Of a DNA stretch of 64,000 nucleotides, positions 1 through 12,528 are shown piece after piece. The stretch spans positions 2,170,001 to 2,234,000 of the forward strand of contig NZ_RAPR01000001.1 of the NCBI RefSeq assembly GCF_003610235.1, read 5' to 3'. Under the pieces are notes generated by a model. That model did not search any database. It saw only the letters and a list, made by a program, of their open reading frames with translations, and had not been told where the DNA came from. This DNA is from Catellatospora citrea. Its GTDB lineage: Bacteria > Actinomycetota > Actinomycetes > Mycobacteriales > Micromonosporaceae. How positions within the stretch are numbered: position 1 is the stretch's first letter; each line of letters starts with the position of its first letter. A program made the translations under genes and the position numbers.

Positions 1-3791
<3,791 letters not shown>

Positions 3792-4453
3792 CGGGCCTCC
3801 TGTCGTCACGGGGAATGAACATCGGTATCGGCCACGAACTCGGGTGGGATGCCTGGATGCCGCGACAGCGATGGCGCGGGGGCTATGCCGAATTCGTTAG
3901 CGGTGCCTATCCGAGCGGGACGACGTCGGCCCTGAGTGAACCCGCAGGTTCATCGGTACACGGACTCCCTCGCGCGGTCGCACGAGTATGGGGACGAGTC
4001 TGTGAGTGTTGAGTCTACGTTAAACGCCCTGGGTGTCCACCAGACACAGATTGATCACACGTCCACATTCTGGGAAGCTACTTCCCAGTTAGTAAGTACG
4101 CGGGATTCCGGCAGGAGTCCTGCCCGGCCCGTCTTCACGCCCGTGGCGAGCATGTTTCCCGCGCGTGTCGGGCGCGTCGCCTACGTTAACGCGGCGCCGC
4201 CGGGTGGACCGCGCTCCACGGACCGCCGCACCGGGACATCGACGCCGGTCACGCGGCTCATCGACGCTCGCCGCTCGACCGGTGAGTGCGGGCCGAGCGA
4301 TTCGACATTTCATCTGATCAGCGCCTTTATCGGGCATAGTCTGCGGCTGGAAGGTCCGCTTCAGCGGGCCGCGCACGCGGGGCTCGGCCCTCGCCCGCCG
4401 ACCGGCGACGGGACGAGCGCCCCGGGCTCCGTTCCGGGAGAAGGTGGACGACC
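3792..4453. other. gene-free divergent region between gltB and the TM-helix protein gene
   Basis: This 662-nt gap must carry the promoters of both flanking genes. Short open frames occur on both strands, but none has a ribosome site or recognisable protein sequence. Visible structure is an exact dyad at 4070-4088 and two copies of TACGTTAA near 4015 and 4181. No confident -35/-10 pair was assigned. Confidence 0.5.
4070..4088. promoter_or_regulatory. perfect 8-bp dyad, candidate operator
   Basis: CTGGGAAG-CTA-CTTCCCAG: two exact 8-bp arms around 3 nt, in the comparatively AT-rich middle of the gltB upstream region. The short spacer and lack of a T-run favour a protein-binding site over a terminator. 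The cognate regulator is unknown. Confidence 0.45.
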
Positions 4454-5308
4454 GTGAATCCGACCGTGCAGGTCCTGCTCAGCGCGCTGGCGTACATCGG
4501 TCTCAAGGTGCTCGCCTGCGCCGCCATCCTGATCATCGGCTGGATCATCGCCAAGGCGATCGGCAGCCTGGTCGACAAGGGCCTGGCCAAGGCCAGGTTC
4601 AACCACCTGGCCCAGCGCACCGGCATGGACCGGTGGACCGGCCGCTACACACCCAGCGGCCTGGTGGGCAAGCTGGTCTACTACGCGCTGCTGCTGTTCA
4701 CGTTCCAGCTCGCGTTCAGCGTGTTCGGGCCCAACCCCATCAGCAACCTGATCGACACCGTGATCAGCTGGCTGCCGCGGCTCATCGTGGCCTGCGTGAT
4801 CCTGGTGGTCGCGGTCGCCATCGCCAACGCCGTGTTCGACGTCATCACCAACGCGCTGTCGCACTTCTCGTACGGCCGCGCCATCGGGCGCATCGCCCAG
4901 GTCGTGATCATCGCGTTCGGCGCGATCGCCGCGCTCAACCAGATCGGCGTGGCCACCACCATCACCATGCCGGTGCTGGTCGCCATCCTCGCCACGATCG
5001 CCGGCATCCTCATCGTCGGCGTCGGCGGCGGCCTCATCGCCCCGATGCGGCAGCGGTGGGAGCGCGCGCTGAACAGGGTCGAGGAGGAGAGCACGCGGGT
5101 CTCCGAACACCTCAAGACCCGCGCCGCCGAGCAGCGCGCCGCCGAGGCAGCCGGCCTCACCAAGGACCGCGGCGACACCATGGTCCAGCCCAAGTACCCC
5201 GGCGAGACCCCTTCGGACGTCAAGCCGTCCGCCAAGGAGACCGCCGACAAACTCGCCGAGAAGGCCACCGCCCTCCGCAACGACATGAAGTCCCGCCCCG
5301 AACTCTGA
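4454..5308 (+). CDS. TM-helix (MscS-related, CmpX-like) membrane protein
   Basis: A 284-residue membrane protein with five predicted hydrophobic segments (about 13-35, 71-91, 105-130, 145-164, 170-192) and a charged cytoplasmic tail (195-284). The repeated amphipathic helices and the GILIVGVGGGLIAPM end of the last helix fit the conserved TM-helix repeat proteins related to small mechanosensitive channels. It lacks the large soluble beta domain of true MscS, so calling it a channel is inference. The start is GTG 4454 behind GGAGAAGG (4437-4444). It stands alone, divergent from gltB and convergent with the FAD monooxygenase gene. Confidence 0.75.
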   Translation: MNPTVQVLLSALAYIGLKVLACAAILIIGWIIAKAIGSLVDKGLAKARFNHLAQRTGMDRWTGRYTPSGLVGKLVYYALLLFTFQLAFSVFGPNPISNLIDTVISWLPRLIVACVILVVAVAIANAVFDVITNALSHFSYGRAIGRIAQVVIIAFGAIAALNQIGVATTITMPVLVAILATIAGILIVGVGGGLIAPMRQRWERALNRVEEESTRVSEHLKTRAAEQRAAEAAGLTKDRGDTMVQPKYPGETPSDVKPSAKETADKLAEKATALRNDMKSRPEL

Positions 5309-5319
5309 GGGCGGCCCGC

Positions 5320-5386
5320 GATGATCGCCGTTTCGGGTCAGGAGGCGAGGTTCGACCTCACTTCGGGACGCCGGACAGCGATCATC
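5320..5386. repeat. extragenic palindrome, family A copy 1
   Basis: A 67-nt imperfect palindrome between two convergent genes. The outer arms are GATGATCGC / GCGATCATC, with a nested dyad AGGT-TCG-ACCT in the centre. It shares outline and length with the copies at 44302-44368 and 56649-56717. It could act as a bidirectional terminator. Confidence 0.7.
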
Positions 5387-5397
5387 ATCGGGCCGGC

Positions 5398-6600
5398 TCA
5401 GGCGGCGGGGGGTTGCCAGTCGGCGGCGACGGTGGCGGCGCGGTCGAGGACACGGGGGGCCAGGGCGCCGAAGGCGCGGTCCCGGGCCCGGGTGACCAGG
5501 TTGCCGCGGGGGGCCAGCACCGCGCCGACGCGCTGGGTCTGCCGGACCACCTGGGCCGCGCGGGCACGGCGGGCGGCCGAGTAGGCGGCGAGCGCGGCGT
5601 TGCAGGCCGGTCCGGGAATGGCCGGCAGCAGCAGGGAGCGCAGCGTGGCCGCGTCCTCCAGGGCCAGCCCGGCACCCTGGGCGAGGTGGTGCGGCATCGC
5701 GTGGGCGGCGTCGCCGACCAGCGCGAACCCGCCCGTGCCGACCGGGAAGGCCAGCTCGTTGGGCAGCGGGCGCAGCTGGCGGCCGTCCTGCTGCACCAGG
5801 TCGTCGGGCTCGGTCGCGGCCAGCAGGTCACCGATCGGCGCGTGCCAGCCCGCGAACCAGCGCTTGAGCAGCGTCAGCTGGGTCGCCTTCGACTCCGGCC
5901 GGGCCGCGCCCGCGACGGTGGCGGTCCAGTAGATGCCGCCCCGGCTGGACGCGCCGGAGCTGCCCCGGTCGCCGAGCGAGGCGGCCAGGAAGCGGTAGCC
6001 GCCGCTCAGCGTCTCCCCGGCCAGCACCAGGTCGTCGGGCAGCTTCGGGGCGCGATACCAGGGGATGACCGCGCGCCAGGCGGCATAGCCGGAGCTGACC
6101 GCGATCGACTGCGGCGCGAGCCGGGCCCGCAGCGTGCTGTCGGCGCCGTCGGCGGCGATGATGACGTCGGCTTCCCAGGTGTGCCGGCCGTCGCCGACCG
6201 CGGGCCGGTCACCGGGCCGCGCGTGCATGCTGCGCACGGTGATGCCGGTGCGGATCTCGATCTGGTCGCCGAGCCCGGCGATGAACGTGTCGTGCAGGTC
6301 CTCGGCGTGCACCACGACGGGCGCGGCCAGGGACGCGGTCGGCGAGGGCTGGGCCAGCCACTGGCCGTCGGCACGGCGCAGGCCGCCCATCGGCACCCTG
6401 GTCCCGATGGCGGTCAGCCCCGCACCGAGGCCGAGGGAGCGCAGCGCGGCGACGGCGTTGGGCCACAGCAGCAGCGCGGCGGGGTCGGCCCGCAGCCGGT
6501 CCGCCCGCTCCAGCAGGGTGACCCGCCAGCCGGTGCGCGCGAGCGCGCCCGCCGTGGCGAGGCCGCCGACGCCCGCACCGACCACCACCGCGCTGCGCAT
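5398..6600 (-). CDS. FAD-dependent monooxygenase (class A flavoprotein)
   Basis: A 400-residue flavoprotein of the PHBH/UbiH group. The N-terminal dinucleotide fold GAGVGG (residues 8-13) is followed by IIAADGADSTLR (the DG motif, binding FAD and NAD(P)H) and by FALVGDAAHAMPHHLAQGAGLALED (the GD motif contacting the FAD ribityl). These enzymes hydroxylate or epoxidise aromatic or isoprenoid substrates; the substrate here is unknown. The ATG at 6600 lies 4 nt after the lgt stop, so it is probably translated as the last gene of the trp-lgt operon. It has no visible tie to tryptophan synthesis. Family A palindrome 1 follows it. Confidence 0.85.
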   Translation of the reverse strand: MRSAVVVGAGVGGLATAGALARTGWRVTLLERADRLRADPAALLLWPNAVAALRSLGLGAGLTAIGTRVPMGGLRRADGQWLAQPSPTASLAAPVVVHAEDLHDTFIAGLGDQIEIRTGITVRSMHARPGDRPAVGDGRHTWEADVIIAADGADSTLRARLAPQSIAVSSGYAAWRAVIPWYRAPKLPDDLVLAGETLSGGYRFLAASLGDRGSSGASSRGGIYWTATVAGAARPESKATQLTLLKRWFAGWHAPIGDLLAATEPDDLVQQDGRQLRPLPNELAFPVGTGGFALVGDAAHAMPHHLAQGAGLALEDAATLRSLLLPAIPGPACNAALAAYSAARRARAAQVVRQTQRVGAVLAPRGNLVTRARDRAFGALAPRVLDRAATVAADWQPPAA

Positions 6601-6604
6601 CGCC

Positions 6605-7678
6605 TCAGTCCTTCGTCGAGGTGGTCTTCTGCGCGGACAGGTCCGAACCCTCGTCGGAGGGGTCGTCGAACTCGTCCGTCACCGCCCGGGGCGTGCCGTC
6701 GCCGTCGCCGTCACCGTCACCGTCGCCGTCACCGGCGGCGGCGGCGTCCGGGCGGGTGCCGTCGGCCAGGAAGGCCTGGTACTGCGCCTCGGTGACGCTG
6801 GTGAAGCCCTTGGCGGGCTCGCCGTCGGCGTCGATGTCGGGGATCAGGAACTCCTGCGTGCCCTTGCGGAGGAAGAAGTACGCCGCCGCGCCCAGGAACA
6901 CGATGATCGAGGTCCAGACGTTGAGGCGCATGCCGCCGATCATGGTGGCGGTGTCGGTGCGCATCGCCTCGATCCAGCCGCGGCCCAGCGTGTACAGCAT
7001 CACGTAGAGCGCGAACGCGCGGCCGCGGCCGAACTTGAAGCGCTTGTCCAGCGCGTACACCACACCCGCGACGCCGAGGTTCCACACCAGTTCGTAAAGG
7101 AAGGTCGGGTGGTAGAGGCCCTCGCGCAGCTCCGGCTCGCCGTCCGGGCCGAGCATGGCCTGGCCGGGCTGGGTGTCGGACATGACGTGCACCTGCAGGC
7201 CCCACGGCAGGTCGGTCTTGCCGCCGTACAGCTCGTTGTTGAACCAGTTGCCGAGCCGGCCCACGGCCTGCGCCAGCGGCAGGCCGACGGCGATGCAGTC
7301 GGCCACGAAGCTGAACGACATGCCGAGCTGGCGGCAGGCCAGCCAGGCGCCGACCGCGCCACCCGCGACGCCGCCCCAGATGCCGAGGCCGCCCTCCCAG
7401 ATGTAGAGCGCCTTGACCAGGTCACCACCCGCGCCGAAATATGCGTCAGGCGAGGTGATCACGTGGTAGATCCGGGCGCCGACGATGCCGAACGGCACCG
7501 CCCACACGGCGATGTCGAGCACGGCCCACGGCGGGGCTCCCCGGCTGCGCATCCGCCGGTCGGTGACGATGCAGGCGAGCACGATGCCCGCGATGATGCA
7601 CAGCGCGTACGCCCGCAGCGGCACGGGTCCGAGTTGCCAGACCGCCGTGGACGGGGACGGGATGGAGGCGAGGTTCAC
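6605..7678 (-). CDS. lgt: prolipoprotein diacylglyceryl transferase
   Basis: Membrane enzyme that moves the diacylglyceryl group of phosphatidylglycerol onto the lipobox cysteine of prolipoproteins. The signature GRLGNWFNNELYG lies at about residues 140-152, and about seven hydrophobic segments are evident. GTG 7678 is chosen because the protein then begins VNLASIPSP, the usual Lgt N terminus; an upstream in-frame start would add 13 unconserved residues. The total is 357 residues. The C-terminal 60 are a non-conserved cytoplasmic tail with a run of Gly-Asp pairs encoded by a hexanucleotide repeat. Its place after trpA matches other actinobacterial trp operons. Confidence 0.95.
   Translation of the reverse strand: MNLASIPSPSTAVWQLGPVPLRAYALCIIAGIVLACIVTDRRMRSRGAPPWAVLDIAVWAVPFGIVGARIYHVITSPDAYFGAGGDLVKALYIWEGGLGIWGGVAGGAVGAWLACRQLGMSFSFVADCIAVGLPLAQAVGRLGNWFNNELYGGKTDLPWGLQVHVMSDTQPGQAMLGPDGEPELREGLYHPTFLYELVWNLGVAGVVYALDKRFKFGRGRAFALYVMLYTLGRGWIEAMRTDTATMIGGMRLNVWTSIIVFLGAAAYFFLRKGTQEFLIPDIDADGEPAKGFTSVTEAQYQAFLADGTRPDAAAAGDGDGDGDGDGDGTPRAVTDEFDDPSDEGSDLSAQKTTSTKD
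6697..6733. repeat. hexanucleotide repeat inside lgt
   Basis: Six near-identical copies of CCGTCG/CCGTCA (plus strand) encode the Gly-Asp run in the Lgt tail. Repeat number could vary by slippage without a frameshift, because the unit is two codons. Confidence 0.75.
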
Positions 7679-7738
7679 GGGCCAGAACACTACCGCCCCC
7701 ACCCCCCAACACCACACCCCTGCCCGCCTCGGATTTCC

Positions 7739-7798
7739 TGTTGATCACGAACTTCTCGACGCGGTGGGCGGGGTGTCCCACCCCACCGCCATGATCAC
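7739..7798. repeat. degenerate extragenic palindrome, family D copy 2
   Basis: The left part (7739-7754) matches the left arm of the 8275-8337 palindrome at 13 of 16 bases. TGATCA occurs at both ends, and a short GC hairpin GGGGTG-TCC-CACCCC lies inside. With copy D1 it brackets the 118-aa orphan gene. Confidence 0.45.
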
Positions 7799-7812
7799 CG
7801 TCCGGAGCCGGG

Positions 7813-8169
7813 TCAGGACAGCCAGTGGGCATGGTGGCGGTGGCGGAAGGGCGGCACGTCGAGATCAGGGTCGTACGGTGCCCGCCGCGCGGCGGTGAGG
7901 GCACGGCGCAGCTGCTGCCGGGCCTTGCGCTCGTCGTGGCAGGCGTGCCGGGCGGCGCCCTTGCCCCAGTTCGGGAACCAGCGCGCGAACAGGTACACCT
8001 CGCTGCGGTGGCGCAGCCGCCGCGGCTGCGCGCGGCGGCCCTCCCGGCGCGCCTCGCGCAGGCAGGCATGGCTGTAGCGCAGGTCGGTCAGCGCCGCGAT
8101 GCGGAGCGGTGTGATCTCCGCACGGCTGTCCTGGTGCCGGAACGGGAGATGGTGGGCGGTACGGGACAC
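7813..8169 (-). CDS. hypothetical protein, basic and His-rich
   Basis: A 118-residue protein I do not recognise. GTG 8169 follows AAGGAG with 6 nt spacing, which supports a real gene. The sequence is strongly basic (many Arg) with histidine clusters at both ends (TAHHLPFRHQ, FRHRHHAHW) and a central aromatic patch, VYLFARWFPNWGKG. No signal peptide or membrane segment is seen. It sits in the trp operon between trpA and lgt, where other actinobacteria have no such gene to my knowledge, and is flanked by two family D palindromes, which suggests an inserted cassette. Nucleic-acid binding is possible from charge alone but is a guess. Confidence 0.6.
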   Translation of the reverse strand: MSRTAHHLPFRHQDSRAEITPLRIAALTDLRYSHACLREARREGRRAQPRRLRHRSEVYLFARWFPNWGKGAARHACHDERKARQQLRRALTAARRAPYDPDLDVPPFRHRHHAHWLS

Positions 8170-8274
8170 GTGCGGCTCCTTCCGAAGCCGCCAGGTCGCT
8201 TCCTGGCAGCTAACGGAAGCCGCGGGGCCCGTCCGCACGTGAACGCACGGAGAGAGCAAAGCACAGCCCCACAA

Positions 8275-8337
8275 CGTCGATCATGAACTTGTGGCCGCGA
8301 CTCGCCGCCGAGCCGTGCCATAAGTTCATGATCGACG
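8275..8337. repeat. extragenic palindrome, family D copy 1
   Basis: Perfect 16-bp arms CGTCGATCATGAACTT (8275-8290) and its complement (8322-8337), extended by TGGC/GCCA inside, around a GC-rich centre. It lies just after trpA and could terminate or attenuate transcription before the orphan gene. Confidence 0.75.
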
Positions 8338-8349
8338 CGCTGGGGGGCG

Positions 8350-9129
8350 CTAGGGGGTGAGGCCGGAGCGGAGGTCTTGGGTGAGGGTGCGCAGGGCGGG
8401 GAGGCCGCCTTCGGCGAGGGCGGAGACGAGGGCGCTGCCGACGATGACGCCGTCGGCGTAGGCGCCCACCTCGGCGGCCTGGGCGCCGCTGCGGACGCCG
8501 AGGCCGACGCCGACGGGCAGGTGGCCCGCGGCGGCCTTGACGCGCGCGACCAGGGTCGGGGCGGCGCTGGAGGTGCTGTCGCGGGCGCCGGTGACGCCCA
8601 TGACCGCGGTGGCGTACACGAAGCCGCGGCAGTGCGCCACGGTCATCGCGATGCGCTCGTCCGTCGACGACGGGGAGACCAGGAAGATCCGGTCCAGCTT
8701 GTGCGCGTCGGAGGCGGCCAGCCACTCCTCCGCCTCGTCCGGGATCAGGTCCGGGGTGATCAGACCGGCGCCGCCGGCCGCGGCCAGGTCCCGGGCGAAC
8801 GCGTCGACGCCGTACTTCTCGACGGGGTTCCAGTAGCTCATGATCAGCACCGGAACGCCGGCGCCGGAGACGGCCTCCACGGTGTGCAGCACGTCACGGG
8901 TACGCACTCCCCCGGCCAGCGCCTGCTCGGTGGCCCGCTGGATGACCGGGCCGTCCATGACCGGGTCGGAGTACGGCAGGCCGATCTCCACCAGGTCGAC
9001 CCCGGACTCGATCATGGCCTTGACCGCGCCGATGCCCTCGGCCACCGACGGGAACCCGGCGGGCAGGTAACCGACCAGGGCCGCCCGGCCTTCGGCCCGC
9101 GCCTTCTCGAAAGCGACGCTGACGCTCAC
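8350..9129 (-). CDS. trpA: tryptophan synthase alpha subunit
   Basis: Cleaves indole-3-glycerol phosphate to indole and glyceraldehyde 3-phosphate; indole is channelled to TrpB. 259 residues, normal length. The catalytic pair is present as Glu48 and Asp59 in LVEIGLPYSDPVMDGP. The phosphate-binding glycine loop GVGLGVRSG and VIVGSALV near the C terminus are intact. The start is GTG 9129, which overlaps the stop of a 28-codon mini-ORF by GTGA; that mini-ORF in turn overlaps the trpB stop. Translation is therefore probably coupled through the mini-ORF. Family D palindrome 1 follows. Confidence 0.97.
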   Translation of the reverse strand: MSVSVAFEKARAEGRAALVGYLPAGFPSVAEGIGAVKAMIESGVDLVEIGLPYSDPVMDGPVIQRATEQALAGGVRTRDVLHTVEAVSGAGVPVLIMSYWNPVEKYGVDAFARDLAAAGGAGLITPDLIPDEAEEWLAASDAHKLDRIFLVSPSSTDERIAMTVAHCRGFVYATAVMGVTGARDSTSSAAPTLVARVKAAAGHLPVGVGLGVRSGAQAAEVGAYADGVIVGSALVSALAEGGLPALRTLTQDLRSGLTP

Positions 9130-9208
9130 TGTGCCACCTTCCGTTCGCGACTGCGGGGCTCGCTGCGGTCACCTCGGCCGGAGGCCGAGCCGGAAACGCC
9201 GTTCGCGC

Positions 9209-9212
<4 letters not shown>
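9126..9212 (-). CDS. 28-codon bridging mini-ORF between trpB and trpA
   Basis: GTG at 9212 overlaps the trpB TGA (GTGA), and its own TGA overlaps the trpA GTG (GTGA). The peptide starts VSANGVSGS and contains [11 protein letters not shown] near its end, echoing the ERSE motif of the his and polyketide mini-ORFs. No homologue is known to me; the likely role is carrying ribosomes across the 80-nt gap. Whether the peptide itself acts is unknown. Confidence 0.5.
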
Positions 9213-10426
<1,214 letters not shown>

Positions 10427-10447
10427 GTGCCCCTCCTTCGGCGTAAG

Positions 10448-10467
10448 CCGCCCTCAGGCGAGGGCGG
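10448..10467 (-). promoter_or_regulatory. hairpin in the trpB leader
   Basis: CCGCCCTC-loop-GAGGGCGG: perfect 8-bp arms with a 4-nt loop in the 59-nt gap between trpC and trpB, about 15 nt before the trpB ribosome site. It could tune trpB translation or mRNA processing. There is no T-run, so it is probably not a terminator. Confidence 0.4.
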
Positions 10468-10485
10468 TCCAGCGCGGGGGAAGCG

Positions 10486-11367
10486 TCAGCGGGTCGGCCG
10501 CGGCGTCGCGGGGTGGTTGCCGGCGTTGACGAGCTCGGCGACGGCGTCGCGCGGGCTCTTCTGGGTCACCAGGCCCTCACCGACCAGCACCGCGTCGGCG
10601 CCCGCCGAGGCGTACTTGATCAGGTCCAGCGGACCCCGCACCCCCGACTCGGCGATCTTGAGAACGCTGTTGGGCAGGCCGGGCGCGATCCGCTCGAACA
10701 CCGACCGGTCCACCTCAAGTGTGCGCAGGTTGCGGGCGTTCACGCCGATGACGCGGGCGCCGGCCTCCAGGGCACGGTCGGCCTCCTCCTCGGTGTGCAC
10801 CTCGACCAGCGGGGTCATGCCCAGCGACTCGATGCGGTCGAGCAGGCCGGTCAGCACCTTCTGCTCCAGCGCCGCGACGATCAGCAGCACCAGGTCGGCG
10901 CCGTACGCCCGCGCCTCGTGCACCTGGTAGGCCGAGCACACGAAGTCCTTGCGCAGCACCGGGATCGTCAGGCGGGCGCGGACCGCGGCCAGGTCGTCCA
11001 GCGAACCGCCGAACCAGCGGCCCTCGGTCAGCACGCTGACCGCGCGGGCGCCGCCGGCCTCGTACTCCGCGGCCAGCTCGGCCGGGTCCGGGATCTCCGC
11101 CAGCGCGCCCTTGGAGGGCGACGAGCGCTTGACCTCGGCGATCACACCGACGCCGGAGCGGCGCAGTGCCGCGTACGCGTCCAGGGGTGGCGCAGCAGCC
11201 GCCGCGCGCTTCTTGATCTCGTCCATGGAGACCTGGTTCTGGCGCGCCTCGACGTCCTCACGGACCCCCGCGATGATCTCGTCGAGCACGCTGCCGCCGC
11301 TGTCTCGCATCGATGCGCTCGGGGCCGGTTCGCCAGGCTCCATGCTGCTCAGCTCGTCGGATGCCAT
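10486..11367 (-). CDS. trpC: indole-3-glycerol phosphate synthase
   Basis: Closes the ring of CdRP to indole-3-glycerol phosphate, a TIM-barrel reaction. Conserved segments are [13 protein letters not shown] (catalytic Lys), [12 protein letters not shown] (catalytic Lys), [24 protein letters not shown] and IAESGVRGP. Reading from ATG 11367 gives 293 residues, about 25 more at the N terminus than usual; family homology begins at [12 protein letters not shown]. No ribosome site precedes ATG 11367, but a TAGAGT hexamer ends 6 nt before it, compatible with a leaderless mRNA. A later start near 11310 or 11289 cannot be excluded. Confidence 0.95.
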   Translation of the reverse strand: MASDELSSMEPGEPAPSASMRDSGGSVLDEIIAGVREDVEARQNQVSMDEIKKRAAAAAPPLDAYAALRRSGVGVIAEVKRSSPSKGALAEIPDPAELAAEYEAGGARAVSVLTEGRWFGGSLDDLAAVRARLTIPVLRKDFVCSAYQVHEARAYGADLVLLIVAALEQKVLTGLLDRIESLGMTPLVEVHTEEEADRALEAGARVIGVNARNLRTLEVDRSVFERIAPGLPNSVLKIAESGVRGPLDLIKYASAGADAVLVGEGLVTQKSPRDAVAELVNAGNHPATPRPTR

Positions 11368-11373
11368 GGCCAG

Positions 11374-11379
11374 ACTCTA
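11374..11379 (-). promoter_or_regulatory. trpC: candidate -10 element for leaderless trpC transcript
   Basis: TAGAGT (TANNNT) on the minus strand ends 6 nt before the A of ATG 11367, the spacing expected if transcription begins at the start codon. The -35 is unclear: TTGCGC gives only a 14-nt spacer. Confidence 0.35.
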
Positions 11380-11480
11380 GGCACTGCCCCACTGCGCAAG
11401 GTGAACGGGGTATGGCGTGCCTCACCTGATGGCCTAGTGCATAATGCCCTGCTCTGTCGCCGACGGCTATCGGGTCTCGG

Positions 11481-12278
11481 TCATTCGTCCCGTTTCGGCG
11501 CGACACTGCGGATGAATTCGGCCAGCTTGGGGCCGTGTTCCACGCGGGCGCGGGTGGGGTCGGCGGCGATGCGGCGGGTGAGTTTGCGGATGCCTTCGGG
11601 GTCGTCGCCGGCCACCATCAGCAGGTTGCCGGTGCCGCGACCGCGCAGGAGGGCGGCGTCGGCGACCACGGCGACCTGGCTGAAGGCCTCGCGCAGGGTG
11701 GCGGCCTGGCGGCGGGCGACGGTCAGCGGGGCGACGTCCATGATGTTGGCCAGGTACCAGCCGCCGGGGCGCAGCGCGCGGTGCGCGGCCTGGGCGAACT
11801 CGACCGTGCTGACGTGCGGGGGGACCTTGTTGCCGGTGAAGATGTCGGCGACGATCACGTCCGTGGAGGCGGGGTCGGTGGCTTCCAGGGCGGCGCGGGC
11901 GTCGGCGATGATCACCTCGGTGTCCGGGTCGTCGAGGGGCAGCCGGGTGGTGACCAGGTCAGCCAGGGCCCGGTCGAGTTCGACGACACGCTGGCCGCTG
12001 CCGGGGCGCATCGCCGACAGGCAGCGCGGCAGGGTCATCGCTCCCCCGCCGAGGTGCAGCACGTCCAGTGCGCCGGGTGGGCAGACCGCGTCGATGACGT
12101 CGGCGAAGCGGCGGATGTAGTCGAACGCGATCAGCGTCGGGTCGTTGAGGTTGACGTGCGACTGGGCGGTGCCGTTGAGCCGCAGCAGCCACGCGTCGGG
12201 CAGGTCCGGGTCGGGGATCAGCTCGGCGGTGCCGGTGTCGACGCGGACGATCAGCGCCCGGTCAGACACGCGTTTCAT
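11481..12278 (-). CDS. spermidine-synthase-like methyltransferase-fold protein
   Basis: A 265-residue Rossmann protein of the spermidine synthase-like group. LDVLHLGGGAMTLPRCL is the nucleotide-binding glycine loop and QRVVELDRALADL is the acidic end of strand 2. DTEVIIADARAALE and DVIVADIFTG follow the same fold. A complete polyamine site (paired aspartates and a tyrosine) is not obvious, so polyamine synthesis is not assured; many actinobacteria carry such proteins of unknown role. ATG 12278 follows GAGG by about 9 nt and overlaps the small membrane protein gene. Its upstream neighbours are trpE and hisI. Confidence 0.75.
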   Translation of the reverse strand: MKRVSDRALIVRVDTGTAELIPDPDLPDAWLLRLNGTAQSHVNLNDPTLIAFDYIRRFADVIDAVCPPGALDVLHLGGGAMTLPRCLSAMRPGSGQRVVELDRALADLVTTRLPLDDPDTEVIIADARAALEATDPASTDVIVADIFTGNKVPPHVSTVEFAQAAHRALRPGGWYLANIMDVAPLTVARRQAATLREAFSQVAVVADAALLRGRGTGNLLMVAGDDPEGIRKLTRRIAADPTRARVEHGPKLAEFIRSVAPKRDE

Positions 12279-12528
12279 CGGTGAGGTCCTCGCCCCGGTC
12301 GAGCGCGTCCCAGACGTCACGGGTGTCCTCGGCGCGCGGCGCGGCCGGCGCGGTGCGCCGGGCGTGGCTGCCGGAGCGCCGCCAGTACCAGACCGCGACC
12401 ACGCCCGCGGCGAGCGCGAGCAGCGCGGGACGCACCCACGACACCGCGCCGCCGGGCACGAACCACAGCACCACCAGCGCCGCGAGCACCCCGATCACGA
12501 TCATTCTGGTACGCCCCGGGCGGCTCAT
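12262..12528 (-). CDS. small two-helix membrane protein of the trp operon
   Basis: 88 residues with hydrophobic segments at about 9-25 and 33-48, then a charged tail ending WDALDRGEDLTDE. The position after trpE and the tail recall the trp-operon-associated membrane proteins (TIGR02234/PF09534), but those are about twice as long with four helices. It may be a reduced version or an unrelated protein. The ATG overlaps the trpE stop (ATGA, 12525-12528), so it is translationally coupled. Confidence 0.6.
   Translation of the reverse strand: MSRPGRTRMIVIGVLAALVVLWFVPGGAVSWVRPALLALAAGVVAVWYWRRSGSHARRTAPAAPRAEDTRDVWDALDRGEDLTDETRV

Noticed and set aside
3936..4457. 173-codon plus-strand frame in the gltB upstream gap
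   Set aside because: No ribosome site, no recognisable sequence, and it overlaps the likely divergent promoters.
5398..6600. FAD monooxygenase next to lgt considered a polyketide tailoring gene
   Set aside because: It is 25 kb from the cluster and coupled to the trp-lgt operon; no evidence joins it to the polyketide.
12262..12528. Small trp-operon protein considered a frameshifted TIGR02234 protein
   Set aside because: It starts cleanly on an ATGA overlap with trpE, and no residual coding for missing helices was found in other frames.
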